Source: Arthrobacter sp. V1I9
GTDB taxonomy: Bacteria > Actinomycetota > Actinomycetes > Actinomycetales > Micrococcaceae
Reading direction: 5' to 3'
Assembly: GCF_030817075.1 (NCBI RefSeq)
Contig: NZ_JAUSYU010000001.1
Span: 1,178,001-1,242,000 of the forward strand
Length of the DNA stretch: 64,000 bases
Shown: piece by piece, positions 24,779 to 34,387 of the stretch
Numbering within the stretch: the stretch's first letter is position 1
How the letters are laid out: every line of letters starts with the position of its first letter
Notes under the pieces: generated by a model
What the model was told of the DNA's origin: nothing
Database searches by the model: none
The model's input: only the letters and a program-made list of their open reading frames with translations
Translations under genes and position numbers: made by a program

Positions 24779-25773
24779 CAGTCCGCATCGGAACCCGCGC
24801 CAGCAAGCTGGCGCTGACCCAGACGCAGCAAACCGCTGACCAGCTCGCCGCGGTAGGAGGCTTCCCTGTAGAGCTCGTTCACATCCGGACCGACGGCGAC
24901 GTCCTCACCGGTTCGTTGTCCCAGATGGGCGGCACGGGCGTTTTCGTCGCCGCCCTGCGCGACGCGCTGCTGCGCAACGAATGCGATGTGGCGGTCCACT
25001 CGCTCAAGGACCTGCCAACCGGCGCCGCAGTCGGGCTCAGCCTCGCGGCTACACCGAAGCGGGTGGACGTCCGCGATGTCCTCTGCGCCCGTGACGGGCT
25101 CAAGCTTGCCGACCTTCCTTCCGGTGCCACCGTAGGAACCGGCTCGCCACGCCGTGCAGCCCAACTCCGCGCCGCCAGGCCCGATCTTGAGATCGTGGAT
25201 ATCCGTGGCAACGTGGACACCCGCCTGGGCCGGGTGCCCGGCCTTCCGGGCAACGCCACCGATCAGATGGTTGCGGGGAAATCCTGCGACCTCGATGCCG
25301 TGGTTCTCGCTGCAGCGGGCCTTGAGCGCATTGGCAGGCTGGATGCCGTCAGTGAGTTCCTCGAGACGGACGTTATGCTTCCCGCCGCCGGCCAGGGGTC
25401 GCTCGCTATTGAATGCCGCACAGCCGACGCTCCACCCCGGCCCGGTTCCAGCGAGGGATCCCGGGAAGTGCTGGCGCAGGCACTCGTCGCACTGGACGAT
25501 CCGGATACCCGGCTTGCGGTCACCGCTGAACGTGCCCTGCTGGCCCGGCTCGAAGCCGGCTGCGCAGCACCGGTGGGCGCGTACGCCTTCCGCAAGGGCA
25601 GCATGCTCCACCTGGAGGCCGTGGTCTGTGCCGTGGACGGCACCGCATCGGTCCGGGACAAGCGGGCAACCGACGGGCTGACGGAGGTAGGGGCCACCCT
25701 GCTGGGCATCGAACTCGCCGAGGTCCTCCTCGCCGCAGGTGCCGCCGATATCGCAGACCTGCAGGCTTCCTGA
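24775..25773 (+). CDS. hemC: Hydroxymethylbilane synthase (porphobilinogen deaminase)
   Basis: A 332-residue enzyme that polymerises four porphobilinogens to hydroxymethylbilane. Motifs: IGTRASKLALTQTQ at the N-terminus, HSLKDLPT, TGSPRRAAQLRA and IRGNVDTRL; the dipyrromethane cofactor cysteine is in LEAGCAAPVGAYA. The start is the GTG at 24775 that overlaps the hemH stop; upstream in-frame codons inside hemH are rejected because the protein family begins with this segment. hemD follows by 60 bp. Confidence 0.95.
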   Translation: MTVRIGTRASKLALTQTQQTADQLAAVGGFPVELVHIRTDGDVLTGSLSQMGGTGVFVAALRDALLRNECDVAVHSLKDLPTGAAVGLSLAATPKRVDVRDVLCARDGLKLADLPSGATVGTGSPRRAAQLRAARPDLEIVDIRGNVDTRLGRVPGLPGNATDQMVAGKSCDLDAVVLAAAGLERIGRLDAVSEFLETDVMLPAAGQGSLAIECRTADAPPRPGSSEGSREVLAQALVALDDPDTRLAVTAERALLARLEAGCAAPVGAYAFRKGSMLHLEAVVCAVDGTASVRDKRATDGLTEVGATLLGIELAEVLLAAGAADIADLQAS

Positions 25774-25833
25774 GCCGGCCATGGGACTGCCTTCCCGCCG
25801 CGTCCGGCGTTCCCCGTGCGGGGAGGGCTGACC

Positions 25834-26736
25834 ATGGCGGACAGCACAGCCGACGCCGTCGCCCGCTCCGGGAGCGGGAAGCCGCTCACTGGGACCCGGG
25901 TATTGATCACCCGCAGCCCGGAACGCTCGCTGCCCCTCGTGGCGGCCCTCGAGGAGGCCGGCGCGGTGGCGCTCCTGCTGCCCCTGATCGACTTCGAACG
26001 CGCCGCGGACCAGCACTCTCTGGATGTGGCCTGCGATGCGCTCGGTGCCGGCGCGTTTGACTGGCTGGTGATCAGCAGCGCCACCACTGTCCACGTGCTC
26101 AACGCCAAGGCACGTGAACGCGGCCTGACGCTGCTGCAATGGATTCCCGCAGGCACCCGGATCGCCGCGATAGGACCGGCCTGCCGGAGGCTCCTCGAAG
26201 ACGCCGGCCTGCCAGTGGCGCTGATGCCCCGGGACGAACAGTCGGCCGCAGGGCTGCTCAAGGTGTGGCCCGCCGGCGCCGGCAAGGTGTTGCTTCCCCA
26301 GGCGGACATTGCACCCGCGCGCCTCGCTGCCGGACTGGCGGCGGCAGGCAGCACCGTTTCGGCAGTGACCGCCTACCGCACTGTCGACTATCCGGCGGCC
26401 GCGGAGCGCAGGCTCGCCATTCCCCTGGAGGACGACCGACCGGGGCTGCGGGCGCCGTCGTACTCCCTCCTGGCGCCGGAAGCAGCCGCCGCGGACATCG
26501 CGGCCGGACGAATCCATGCAGTGGTGGCTGCCTCGCCCAGCGCCGTCAGGCGGATTTCGTCCCTTTCGCCACTCCACGGCTGCCGCCTGGTGGTGATTGG
26601 ACGGTCGACGGCGGAACAGGCCGCCGCACTGGGCCTCACCGTTGCAGCAACCGCTGTTGAACCCACGCCGCTCGGACTGGTGGCCGCCGTCGAAACGGCA
26701 CTCGGCTCAGGAGGAGCGGCCGGCGAGCCGCCGTAA
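25834..26736 (+). CDS. hemD: Uroporphyrinogen-III synthase
   Basis: A 300-residue enzyme that inverts ring D and cyclises hydroxymethylbilane. The family is divergent; identification rests on GTRVLITRSPERSLPLVAALEEAGA, the DWLVISSATTVHVL motif, AAIGPACRRLLEDAG and the VAASPSAVRRISSL segment, together with its place directly after hemC. The ATG at 25834 is preferred (GGGAGG seven bases upstream) to a GTG at 25816. Confidence 0.92.
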   Translation: MADSTADAVARSGSGKPLTGTRVLITRSPERSLPLVAALEEAGAVALLLPLIDFERAADQHSLDVACDALGAGAFDWLVISSATTVHVLNAKARERGLTLLQWIPAGTRIAAIGPACRRLLEDAGLPVALMPRDEQSAAGLLKVWPAGAGKVLLPQADIAPARLAAGLAAAGSTVSAVTAYRTVDYPAAAERRLAIPLEDDRPGLRAPSYSLLAPEAAAADIAAGRIHAVVAASPSAVRRISSLSPLHGCRLVVIGRSTAEQAAALGLTVAATAVEPTPLGLVAAVETALGSGGAAGEPP

Positions 26737-26793
26737 CGCGGGCCAACCGCCAGTTAAACTCACCCGATTTACGAACATCGTGAAGGACACAGC

Positions 26794-27774
26794 ATGACTT
26801 TTCCAAGCCAACGCCCCCGCCGCCTGCGCACCAGCCCGGCCATGCGCCGGCTGACCGCTGAAACCCGGCTGGCGCCGGCCGAGCTGATCCTTCCGGCCTT
26901 CATCCGGGAAGGCCTCAGCGAGCCGAACCCCATCACGTCGATGCCCGGAGTTGTCCAGCACACCACGGACACGCTCAAACGGGCCGCGGCGGAAGCGGTT
27001 GAACTGGGCCTCGGCGGCATCATGCTGTTTGGCATCCCCGAGACCCGGGACGCGGAGGGCACCGCCTCCCTCGACCCTGAAGGAGTCCTGAACAAGGCGA
27101 TCAGGGACGTCCGTGCGGAGGTCGGCGACGACCTCGTCATCATGAGCGACGTTTGCCTTGACGAGTTCACCGACCACGGGCACTGCGGCGTGCTGGACGC
27201 AGAGGGCTATGTTGACAACGACCGCACAGTGGAAATCTATGCGCGGATGGCCGTAGCGCAGGCAGACGCCGGTGCCCACATGCTGGGTGCCTCCGGCATG
27301 ATGGACGGCCAGGTCGGAGCCATCCGCGCCGCCCTGGACCAGGCAGGCCACACCAATACCTCCGTCATTGCCTACGCGGCCAAATACGCGTCAGCCTTCT
27401 ACGGCCCGTTCCGGGAAGCTGTGGACTCCCAGCTTAAAGGCGACCGGCGAACGTACCAGATGGACGCGGGGAACCGCACCGAAGCCCTGCATGAGGTGGA
27501 ACTCGACCTCGCCGAGGGGGCGGATGTGGTGATGGTGAAGCCGGCCATGAGCTACCTGGACATCGTTGCCGACGTGGCAGCCATGAGTCCGGTCCCTGTT
27601 TCCGCGTACCAGATCTCCGGGGAGTACGCCATGATCGAGGCGGCCGCCGCGAACGGCTGGATCGACCGGCGGGCCGCCATCACCGAATCCGTGCTGGGCA
27701 TCCGCCGCGCCGGCGCCCACATGGTGCTGACGTACTGGGCGGCTGAGCTGGCCGGCTGGCTGAGGGAGTCCTGA
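26794..27774 (+). CDS. hemB: Delta-aminolevulinic acid dehydratase (porphobilinogen synthase)
   Basis: A 326-residue TIM-barrel enzyme condensing two aminolevulinates to porphobilinogen. The Schiff-base lysines are in VIAYAAKYASAFYGPF and VMVKPAMSYLD. The metal loop reads DVCLDEFTDHGHCG: the middle cysteine of the classical three-Cys zinc site is Asp, as in Mg2+-using or mixed actinobacterial enzymes. The ATG at 26794 follows hemD by 57 bp; its stop overlaps the next gene's start by one base. Confidence 0.95.
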   Translation: MTFPSQRPRRLRTSPAMRRLTAETRLAPAELILPAFIREGLSEPNPITSMPGVVQHTTDTLKRAAAEAVELGLGGIMLFGIPETRDAEGTASLDPEGVLNKAIRDVRAEVGDDLVIMSDVCLDEFTDHGHCGVLDAEGYVDNDRTVEIYARMAVAQADAGAHMLGASGMMDGQVGAIRAALDQAGHTNTSVIAYAAKYASAFYGPFREAVDSQLKGDRRTYQMDAGNRTEALHEVELDLAEGADVVMVKPAMSYLDIVADVAAMSPVPVSAYQISGEYAMIEAAAANGWIDRRAAITESVLGIRRAGAHMVLTYWAAELAGWLRES

Positions 27775-28931
27775 TGAGTAAAGAACAAACCGGTGCTGCA
27801 GCCGGATCCGGACAGGAACCAGCCGCCCCGGATGCCACTGTCCGGGATGCCACTGTCCCGGGGGCCACTGTCCTGGGGCCCGCGGAGCCGGTGGGCGCGG
27901 GCCGGATCCTGATCGGGGTGAATACCTTCGGCGACCTCGGGGAGCACCGCGACGGCAGCCCGCAGTCGCATGCGCAAGTACTGCGCCAGCTGCTGGAGCA
28001 GGCAGAGCTGGCGGACGCCGTCGGACTTCACGCCTTTGGGGTGGGGGAGCACCACCGCAAGGACTACGCGGTCTCCGCGCCCGAAGTTTTCCTCGCCGCC
28101 GCTGCCGCCCGCACCACCCGGATCCGCCTCGGCTCCGCGGTCACGGTGCTGAGCTCGGATGACCCCATCAGGGTTTTTCAGCGGTTCTCCACGGTGGATG
28201 CCCTCTCCAACGGCCGCGCCGAAGTGATGCTGGGGCGCGGCTCATTCGTTGAATCCTTCCCCTTGTTCGGGCTGGACCTCGCGGACTATGAGGTGCTGTT
28301 CGAAGAGAAGCTCGAGCTGTTCGACAAGGTGCGGGCGCAGAAGCCTGTGCACTGGGAAGGCCGCACCAGGCCCGCCCTTTCCGGCCTGAGCGTGTACCCG
28401 CCCCTGGAACGACACCTGCTGCCCACTTGGATCGGCGTCGGCGGAACACCCGAATCGGTGCTGAGGTGCGCGCAGTACGGCTATCCGATCATCTTCGCGA
28501 TCATCGGCGGGCAGCCGCGGGCCTTCCGCCCACTGGTGGACCTGTACCGGGAAGCCATGTCCAAGTACGGTCACCCGATGCAGCAGGTTGCCACGCATTC
28601 GCCCGGCCACGTGGCGGAAACGGACGAGCAGGCCCGGGAAGAGCTCTTCCCGCACTGGCTGAAACTGCGGAACAAGCTCGGGGCCGAGCGCGGCTGGGGA
28701 CCTGCCGGCAGGGGAGAGTTCGACGCCCTGTGCGCGCCCGAGGGTGCCCTCTACGTCGGGTCGCCTGAAACCGTGGCCCGGAAGATTGTCCTGCTGAAGC
28801 AAAACCTGGGTGTGGACCGCTTCGACCTCAAGTACAGCAACGGCCCGTTGCCGCACTCCGCCATGATGCGCTCCATCGAGCTGCTGGGGACGGCGGTGGC
28901 GCCCAGGGTGGCCGAACTGCTTGCCGGGTAG
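27774..28931 (+). CDS. LLM-class (luciferase-like) flavin-dependent oxidoreductase
   Basis: A 385-residue TIM-barrel monooxygenase-like protein using FMN or F420. Motifs: [53 protein letters not shown] and [11 protein letters not shown]. The first 40 residues are a low-complexity extension containing three tandem 15-bp units (27831-27875) encoding [15 protein letters not shown]. It overlaps hemB by one base and is followed 17 bp later by hemL, so it is an integral member of the heme operon although no step of the pathway requires it. The substrate cannot be inferred. Confidence 0.88.
   Translation: MSKEQTGAAAGSGQEPAAPDATVRDATVPGATVLGPAEPVGAGRILIGVNTFGDLGEHRDGSPQSHAQVLRQLLEQAELADAVGLHAFGVGEHHRKDYAVSAPEVFLAAAAARTTRIRLGSAVTVLSSDDPIRVFQRFSTVDALSNGRAEVMLGRGSFVESFPLFGLDLADYEVLFEEKLELFDKVRAQKPVHWEGRTRPALSGLSVYPPLERHLLPTWIGVGGTPESVLRCAQYGYPIIFAIIGGQPRAFRPLVDLYREAMSKYGHPMQQVATHSPGHVAETDEQAREELFPHWLKLRNKLGAERGWGPAGRGEFDALCAPEGALYVGSPETVARKIVLLKQNLGVDRFDLKYSNGPLPHSAMMRSIELLGTAVAPRVAELLAG
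27831..27875 (+). repeat. Three tandem 15-bp repeats inside the LLM oxidoreductase gene
   Basis: Units GATGCCACTGTCCGG, GATGCCACTGTCCCG and GGGGCCACTGTCCTG encode [10 protein letters not shown] and GATVL. They lie in the disordered N-terminal extension and keep the frame, so copy number could vary between strains. Confidence 0.75.
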
Positions 28932-28948
28932 CTGAGAGAATAGGAACC

Positions 28949-30280
28949 ATGACTTCCAGCAATCCTCGCAACGAGGCACTCTTCGACCGCGCCCGCCAGC
29001 TGATGCCGGGCGGAGTCAATTCTCCCGTCCGGGCCTTCGGGTCCGTCGGCGGAACTCCGCGCTTTATGGTTTCCGCCAAAGGCCCATACCTGACGGACGC
29101 CGACGGCAACGAATATGTGGACCTGGTCTGCTCCTGGGGACCGGCGCTGCTGGGCCACGCACACCCCGCCGTACTGGAGGCGGTCCATGCAGCCGTGGAC
29201 CGCGGCCTGTCCTTCGGGGCGTCCACTCCCGACGAAGCGAACCTGGCGGCGATAGTCCAGGAACGCGTCCCTGCCGCTGAGCGGGTCCGAATGGTGTCCA
29301 CCGGCACCGAAGCCACCATGACCGCCGTGCGGCTGGCCCGCGGCTTCACCGGCCGGAACCTCATTATCAAGTTCGCCGGCTGCTACCACGGCCACCTCGA
29401 CGGGCTGCTGGCCGCTGCGGGCTCCGGCGTGGCCACCCTCGCGCTGCCCGGTTCCGCCGGCGTCACCGAAGCCACGGCTGCCGAAACCCTGGTGCTGCCC
29501 TACAACGACCTCACCGCCGTCAAGGAAGCCTTCGCGGCCCACGGACCCAACATCGCCGCCGTCATCACCGAGGCTGCGCCGGCCAACATGGGTGTGGTCA
29601 CACCCGGCGAAGGCTTCAACCTGGGCCTGTCCCGCATCACCCGCGAACACGGTGCGCTGCTCATTGTGGACGAGGTCCTCACAGGGTTCCGCACCGGCTA
29701 CTCCGGCTACTGGGGCCTCACCGGCGGCGCGCCTGACGCCGCCGAGCCGTGGACCCCGGACCTGCTCACCTTCGGCAAGGTCATCGGTGGAGGAATGCCG
29801 ACGGCGGCCCTCGGCGGACGCGCCGACATCATGGACCACCTCGCGCCGATCGGCCCCGTGTACCAGGCCGGGACGCTCTCCGGGAACCCGGTGGCCATGG
29901 CTGCCGGTGTGGCCACGCTGACCCACGCCACCCGCGACGTCTACTCCTACATCGACGTCCGGTCGCTGGAACTCTCCTCGGCACTGTCCAGTGCCCTGGA
30001 TGCCGCCGGTGTGGACCACTCCATCCAGTTCGCCGGCAACCTGTTCTCTGTGGCCTTCGGGACTTCGGCCCGCGGCGTGCACAACTACGCCGACGCCCAG
30101 GCGCAGGAAAGTTTCCGCTATGCGCCGTTCTTCCACTCGATGCTTGAGTCCGGCGTCTACCTGCCGCCGTCGGTCTTCGAAGCCTGGTTCCTGTCCGCCG
30201 CGCACGACGACGCTGCCATGAACCGGATCTTCGACGCACTTCCGGCCGCAGCAAAGGCGGCGGCAGCCGCGCAAGGCTAG
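28949..30280 (+). CDS. hemL: Glutamate-1-semialdehyde 2,1-aminomutase
   Basis: A 443-residue PLP enzyme converting glutamate-1-semialdehyde to 5-aminolevulinate, the product of HemA. Motifs: [16 protein letters not shown] at the N-terminus, [41 protein letters not shown], and the PLP-binding lysine in [13 protein letters not shown]. It is the last gene of the operon, ending before a strong terminator. With hemA, hemB, hemC, hemD, hemE, hemY, hemH and hemQ it completes the C5, coproporphyrin-dependent heme pathway in one 12.7-kb stretch. Confidence 0.96.
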   Translation: MTSSNPRNEALFDRARQLMPGGVNSPVRAFGSVGGTPRFMVSAKGPYLTDADGNEYVDLVCSWGPALLGHAHPAVLEAVHAAVDRGLSFGASTPDEANLAAIVQERVPAAERVRMVSTGTEATMTAVRLARGFTGRNLIIKFAGCYHGHLDGLLAAAGSGVATLALPGSAGVTEATAAETLVLPYNDLTAVKEAFAAHGPNIAAVITEAAPANMGVVTPGEGFNLGLSRITREHGALLIVDEVLTGFRTGYSGYWGLTGGAPDAAEPWTPDLLTFGKVIGGGMPTAALGGRADIMDHLAPIGPVYQAGTLSGNPVAMAAGVATLTHATRDVYSYIDVRSLELSSALSSALDAAGVDHSIQFAGNLFSVAFGTSARGVHNYADAQAQESFRYAPFFHSMLESGVYLPPSVFEAWFLSAAHDDAAMNRIFDALPAAAKAAAAAQG

Positions 30281-30325
30281 AAACCCAGGCCAGTCCGCCG
30301 TCGGGCGTATCACCGCTGGATACAA

Positions 30326-30365
30326 AGAATCCCCGGTTGCACGATGCAACCGGGGATTCTTTTTG
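30326..30365. terminator. Bidirectional terminator after hemL
   Basis: Perfect 16-bp hairpin (30326-30341 with 30345-30360, loop CGA) followed by TTTTT on the plus strand. It separates hemL from the convergent ABC transporter genes and can serve both. Confidence 0.92.
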
Positions 30366-30379
30366 TCCTGCGGCAGGAG

Positions 30380-31117
30380 CTACAGGACGTCCGAGAGGAA
30401 GTTCTTCAAGCGGTCCGTGCGGGGCTCGCTGAAGATCTGCTGCGGCGGTCCCGACTCCACCACCACACCCGCGTCCATAAACGTCACCGTGTCTGAGACA
30501 TTGCGGGAGAAGCCCATCTCGTGGGTCACCACCACCATGGTCATGCCGCCCTTAGCGAGGTCCGTCATGAGCGCCAGGACGCCCTTGACGAGCTCAGGGT
30601 CGAGCGCGGACGTAGCCTCGTCAAAGAACATCACTTCCGGCTTCATGGCGAGGGCCCGGGCGATCGCCACGCGCTGCTGCTGGCCTCCGGAGAGGTTGGC
30701 CGGACGCGCGTCTGCCTTGTGCTTCAGGCCCACCAGGTCCAACTGCTCCAGGGCCTCGGCGCGGGCCTGTTCCTGCGGCAGCTTCCGGAGCTTCCGCAGC
30801 GCCAGGGACACGTTGTCCGCCACTGTCTTGTGCGGAAACAGGTTGAACTGCTGGAACACCATGCCGATCCGCTGCCGGAGTTCATCCGGGTTGTCCTTCA
30901 GGACCGAGCGGCCATCCAGCAGGATGTCGCCCTGGTCGGGCTCGATCAGCCGGTTCATCACCCGCAGGAGAGTGGACTTACCGGAGCCGGAAGGGCCGAT
31001 CACCGAGGCAGTGGTGCCCTTCTCCACGTGCAGGTCAATGCCGCGGAGAACATGGTTGTGGCCGAATGAGAGGTGCAGGTTCTTGCCGGTGAGGGTTCCG
31101 GAAGCGAATTCCGTCAT
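30380..31117 (-). CDS. Amino-acid ABC transporter ATP-binding protein
   Basis: A 245-residue ABC ATPase of the polar amino acid (GlnQ/HisP) type. Walker [10 protein letters not shown] (about 41-49), Q-loop [12 protein letters not shown], signature LSGGQQQR, Walker [14 protein letters not shown] and switch His in [10 protein letters not shown] are all present. It is cytosolic and drives the adjacent permease; its start overlaps the permease stop (ATGA). Substrate specificity cannot be told from the ATPase. Confidence 0.95.
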   Translation of the reverse strand: MTEFASGTLTGKNLHLSFGHNHVLRGIDLHVEKGTTASVIGPSGSGKSTLLRVMNRLIEPDQGDILLDGRSVLKDNPDELRQRIGMVFQQFNLFPHKTVADNVSLALRKLRKLPQEQARAEALEQLDLVGLKHKADARPANLSGGQQQRVAIARALAMKPEVMFFDEATSALDPELVKGVLALMTDLAKGGMTMVVVTHEMGFSRNVSDTVTFMDAGVVVESGPPQQIFSEPRTDRLKNFLSDVL

Positions 31118-31878
31118 GCGTGTGCCCCCTTACCGATAGGTGCTGCCAGCTCATCCGGTTCCTTCTTCTCCGGCTTTCCGGTTCGCAGCCGGTGGTCGAT
31201 GTAGTTCACCAGATGTGTGAGCGGGATGGTCATGGCCAAATAGAAGATGGCGGCGGCAACGTACGGTGACAAATTGCCGCTGCGTGCTGCAGCGTCCTGG
31301 CCGATCTGGAACAGCTCGCGTTCCGTGGCCAGCAAGCCCAAGGTGAAGACCAGCGAAGAGTCCTTGATCAAGGCAATGAACTGGTTCATCAGGGCCGGAA
31401 GCACCCGGCGGATGCCTTGGGGCACCACCACGAGCCGCATCGACGGGCCGTAGCCGAAGCCCAGGGCCCTCGACGCCTCCAACTGGCCCTTCTCAACGCT
31501 CTGGATGCCGGAGCGGAAGATTTCGCCCGCGTAGGCGGCGGCCATGAGGGACAGAGCCGCAATGCCCATCGGGTAAGGGCTGTTGCTACCCGTGATTTCC
31601 CGATATATCGGCCCGAATCCAAGGCCGATGACCAGGATGGTGAGGACAGCGGGCAGCCCGCGGAAAACGTCCGTGTACGCCCGGGCGGCCCACCGTGCCA
31701 CTGGGTTCCGGGAGATCCCCATGAGAGCCAGGACCAGGCCGAAGAATGCCCCGATCAGGCCTGATGTGATCGCCAGCAGCAACGTATTGGGCAGGCCCAC
31801 CGTGAACATGCTTGGCAGAACCTCGGCAATCTGCTTCCAGTCAAGGAAGGTTTCTCCGAGTCGTGTCAGGTAATCCAT
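31114..31878 (-). CDS. Amino-acid ABC transporter permease
   Basis: A 254-residue HisM/GlnP-type inner-membrane permease with about five spans. The N-terminal pattern [20 protein letters not shown] and the ATPase-coupling EAA loop ([22 protein letters not shown]) are clear. It probably works as a homodimer because only one permease gene is present. It lies between the substrate-binding lipoprotein gene (34 bp upstream) and the ATPase gene (4-bp overlap). Confidence 0.94.
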   Translation of the reverse strand: MDYLTRLGETFLDWKQIAEVLPSMFTVGLPNTLLLAITSGLIGAFFGLVLALMGISRNPVARWAARAYTDVFRGLPAVLTILVIGLGFGPIYREITGSNSPYPMGIAALSLMAAAYAGEIFRSGIQSVEKGQLEASRALGFGYGPSMRLVVVPQGIRRVLPALMNQFIALIKDSSLVFTLGLLATERELFQIGQDAAARSGNLSPYVAAAIFYLAMTIPLTHLVNYIDHRLRTGKPEKKEPDELAAPIGKGAHA

Positions 31879-31911
31879 ATGGCGTCGCTATCTTCTCTGG
31901 GTTGCCGGTTT

Positions 31912-32868
31912 CTAGTTCGCAGGGACTTTGACGGCCTTGCTGCCCGGCTTCCAGCCCTCGGGGGTCTGCTCAGCAGCGGTTTTGCGGTCCGTGTACCACT
32001 TGGCGGTCTGCTTGGTCCAGGTGCCATCGGCAACTATGGCGTCCAGGGCAGAGTTCAGCGCTTCGAGGAGTGCCGGGTTGTCCTTGGCAACCGCGTAGGC
32101 AGTAAAGTTCTGCGTGTTGAGCTTCTTCTCGGCGATCTTCGTGCCGTCACCAGGCTTGACCTGGCCGGTTGCCTGCTGCGACGGCGACACCCAGGCATCC
32201 ACCTGGCCACTCTTCAGGCTTGCAAAGACAGTGTTGTAGTCAGGGAAGGCAACCGGCTCAAGGTTCAGTGTGTTCTTGACGTAGTCTTCCTGCACGCTGC
32301 CGCTGACGACGCCGACGCGCAGGCCGCTGGTCAGATCGTCGAACGTCTGGGCCTTGGCGTCTTCTTTGGTCACCAGGGCCATGTAACCGAAGTCGTAACC
32401 GTTGGTGAATGCAACAGTTTCACGGCGGGCGTCCGTGGTGGAAATCGAGGAGGATCCGACGTCGAACTGCTTGTTCTTGACCTGGCTGAGGAGCGCCTGG
32501 AACTTCGTGGAGGCGAACTCCACCTTGAGCCCAAGCTTTTCGCCCATGGCGCGCAGGAGTTCGTTGTCGTATCCGGTGAACTTGCCCGACGGGTCAATGA
32601 AGATGTTCGGCGGAGCGTCAGACAGCGTGCCGACGCGGAGGGTCCCCTCGGTGATAAGGCCCAGCTTGGACTTGTCGATCTTGTCCAGCGGGGTGACGTC
32701 GGCGGTGGTGTATTTGTCCAGCGTCTGCTGGTCACTGCCGGCGAGGGCGTCCGAGGGCGTTCCGCTGGGCTCGGAAGATCCCGAGCCGCCGCCGCATGCT
32801 GCAAGGGAAACCGCGAGGGCTAGTGCCACGGGCGCGGTAGTCAGCCACTTCATCGCTTTGATTTTCAT
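31912..32868 (-). CDS. Amino-acid ABC transporter substrate-binding lipoprotein (family 3)
   Basis: A 318-residue extracellular solute-binding protein. The signal peptide ends in a lipobox (VSLAAC, Cys about 25) so it is anchored to the outer face of the membrane. The binding domain has the family-3 pattern: LRVGTLSDAPPNIFIDPSGKF-type opening, NELLRAMGEKLGLKVEF, SSISTTDARRETVAFTNGYD and the C-terminal hinge segment. The amino acid bound is unknown. First gene of the importer operon. Confidence 0.94.
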   Translation of the reverse strand: MKIKAMKWLTTAPVALALAVSLAACGGGSGSSEPSGTPSDALAGSDQQTLDKYTTADVTPLDKIDKSKLGLITEGTLRVGTLSDAPPNIFIDPSGKFTGYDNELLRAMGEKLGLKVEFASTKFQALLSQVKNKQFDVGSSSISTTDARRETVAFTNGYDFGYMALVTKEDAKAQTFDDLTSGLRVGVVSGSVQEDYVKNTLNLEPVAFPDYNTVFASLKSGQVDAWVSPSQQATGQVKPGDGTKIAEKKLNTQNFTAYAVAKDNPALLEALNSALDAIVADGTWTKQTAKWYTDRKTAAEQTPEGWKPGSKAVKVPAN

Positions 32869-33196
32869 CAGGTTGTCACTTTCATTGAGTCTTAAGTCAG
32901 CCGGGCCGCTAGGCTGCGCTGGTGGCGCCTGGCACCTGCCCGGTGCTGGTCAAGCAAGGCCAGGGCAGGGGTGACCGCAAAACTTAATTGTCTCACTAGG
33001 CCCTGCCATGCGGCTGCCACGAAGAAGCGCGCTTGATGAGGGCCTCTCCGCGAACATAATTCGGCTCTTTGCTGCTTTGAGCGTAGGGTCAGGACCTTGC
33101 TGGTTCCGGCGGCGAATCGCGGAGCGCGGAAACAAGCAGTCTTATGAACTCATGTGACTGTGAAATATATCTCGGATCGGCAGCCCGGCCCTTGGG
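32869..33196. other. Non-coding interval upstream of the ABC importer operon
   Basis: About 330 bp between the importer operon and the exonuclease gene, both on the minus strand. It should hold the importer promoter. I see no convincing reading frame, RNA gene or riboswitch; a TAAGACT about 25 bp before the ATG is the only -10-like element and lacks a good -35. Confidence 0.5.
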
Positions 33197-33907
33197 CTAG
33201 AAACCGCCGGTGGTTGCGTCCTGGGGCGGGAGCACCGGCCAGTCGCCTTCGATAACAGCAGCCGGCTTGGTCTTGCGGAGGTAGCCCTGGAAATCTGCAG
33301 CCTGGCTCACTGCCCAATCCACCTGAAGCTGGTGCAACTGGCTGGCCGGCATGCTCAGTTTCGGGAATTTCCCGGCCATGGCATCCAGGACCCGCAGGGT
33401 GGCGAGGGCATCAGCGGCCGACGTATGGGCGTTGTCCAGGACCACACCATACTCTTCGCACAAGGCCGTGAGGGTGCGCTTGCCTTTGCGGTAGCGGTCC
33501 ACCTGCTTGTTCATGATGTAAGGGTCCAGGACAGGAAACCGCGTAAGTTGCGGGACCCCGTAGCGGGCCGACTCGGCTGCGAGCACGGTGAAGTCATAGC
33601 TGGCGTTGAACGCGATGACGGGAGTTCCGTCGTCGAAAAGCCCCTGCAGCACTGCCGCGAGCTCCTGCGTCACCTCGCGGGCCGGCCTGCCTTCGCGTCT
33701 GGCCTGCTCAGTGGTGATGCCATGCACATCGCTGGCTTCGGTGGGTATTTCAACCCCTGGATCGGCCAGCCACTCATGCTCTGTGATGACCTCGCCCTTG
33801 TGGTCCACAACAGTCACTGACGCCGTGACAATGCGGGCTGCACGCGAGTTGCGGCCGGTGGTCTCGAGGTCGAAGGCTGCGCGGGGAAGGGTGTTCCAGG
33901 TACTCAT
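33197..33907 (-). CDS. DEDDh 3'-5' exonuclease (DnaQ-like)
   Basis: A 236-residue exonuclease of the DnaQ/RNase T superfamily. Exo I is FDLETTGRN (Asp and Glu near residues 13-15), Exo II is FNASYDFTVL, and Exo III is HTSAADALATLRV, giving the DEDDh set. It resembles proofreading-type or oligoribonuclease-type enzymes, but the exact substrate is unknown. The ATG at 33907 has TAGCGT exactly 12 bp upstream; a second leaderless-type promoter faces away to the ATL gene in a 63-bp divergent gap. Confidence 0.9.
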   Translation of the reverse strand: MSTWNTLPRAAFDLETTGRNSRAARIVTASVTVVDHKGEVITEHEWLADPGVEIPTEASDVHGITTEQARREGRPAREVTQELAAVLQGLFDDGTPVIAFNASYDFTVLAAESARYGVPQLTRFPVLDPYIMNKQVDRYRKGKRTLTALCEEYGVVLDNAHTSAADALATLRVLDAMAGKFPKLSMPASQLHQLQVDWAVSQAADFQGYLRKTKPAAVIEGDWPVLPPQDATTGGF

Positions 33908-33913
33908 ACGTCA

Positions 33914-33919
33914 ACGCTA
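33914..33919 (-). promoter_or_regulatory. -10 hexamer of the DEDDh exonuclease gene
   Basis: TAGCGT begins exactly 12 bp before the ATG at 33907; leaderless mRNA predicted. Confidence 0.5.
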
Positions 33920-33958
33920 ACGGGGGCCACCGACAATTCCCGGGAGCGCCACTGCGGC

Positions 33959-33964
33959 TACATT
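33959..33964 (+). promoter_or_regulatory. -10 hexamer of the ATL-adnA-adnB operon
   Basis: TACATT begins exactly 12 bp before the ATG at 33971, predicting a leaderless mRNA for the operon. No LexA-type box was seen in the 63-bp gap. Confidence 0.5.
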
Positions 33965-33970
33965 GGATCA

Positions 33971-34387
33971 ATGCGGATTGAGTATGTAGAGGCGGTACTG
34001 GCCCTCGTGAGGCTGGTGCCGGCAGGGTCCGCGGTCTCGTACGGCGACGTCGCCGAACTCCTGGGAACGGGCGGGCCCAGGCAGGTGGGCTCGGTCATGA
34101 GCCACTACGGCAGCGCCGTTCCCTGGTGGCGCATCCTCAAAGCCAGCGGCCAGGCACCAGAGGGCCACGAAGCCGAAGCCCTCCGTCACTACCTCCGGGA
34201 GGGAACCGTGCTGACGGGCGCCTACGAGGCCTATCTGTGCACGGGAGAAGGGTCCTGGCGGGTAGACCTTTCAACCTCACGCTGGGCGCCGACCGATGAC
34301 GCCTTCGACCAGATCGAGGCCATTGCCGGCGAGCTGCAGCGCCGGCTCCGGACATTGTCAGTGGCTGATGATGGAATGTCGGCGTGA
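33971..34387 (+). CDS. Alkyltransferase-like protein (ATL, MGMT family without catalytic Cys)
   Basis: A 138-residue DNA-binding protein of the MGMT family. The motif that in true methyltransferases reads PCHRV is here VPWWRILKASG: the acceptor Cys is Trp, so the protein cannot accept alkyl groups. Known ATLs bind O6-alkylguanine, flip the base and hand the lesion to nucleotide excision repair. It has the helix-turn-helix (SYGDVAELLGTGGPRQVG) and arginine-finger region. Its stop overlaps the adnA GTG (GTGA), so the two are translated together. Confidence 0.92.
   Translation: MRIEYVEAVLALVRLVPAGSAVSYGDVAELLGTGGPRQVGSVMSHYGSAVPWWRILKASGQAPEGHEAEALRHYLREGTVLTGAYEAYLCTGEGSWRVDLSTSRWAPTDDAFDQIEAIAGELQRRLRTLSVADDGMSA

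Noticed and set aside
24718..26577. 619-codon open frame antisense to hemC and hemD
   Set aside because: Spans two real genes and their gap; low-complexity translation without family motifs.
28751..30349. 532-codon open frame antisense to hemL
   Set aside because: Shadow frame produced by third-position GC bias; hemL has all catalytic motifs.
33000..33180. Small RNA gene
   Set aside because: Only a weak 8-bp inverted repeat with a long spacer; no promoter-terminator pair.
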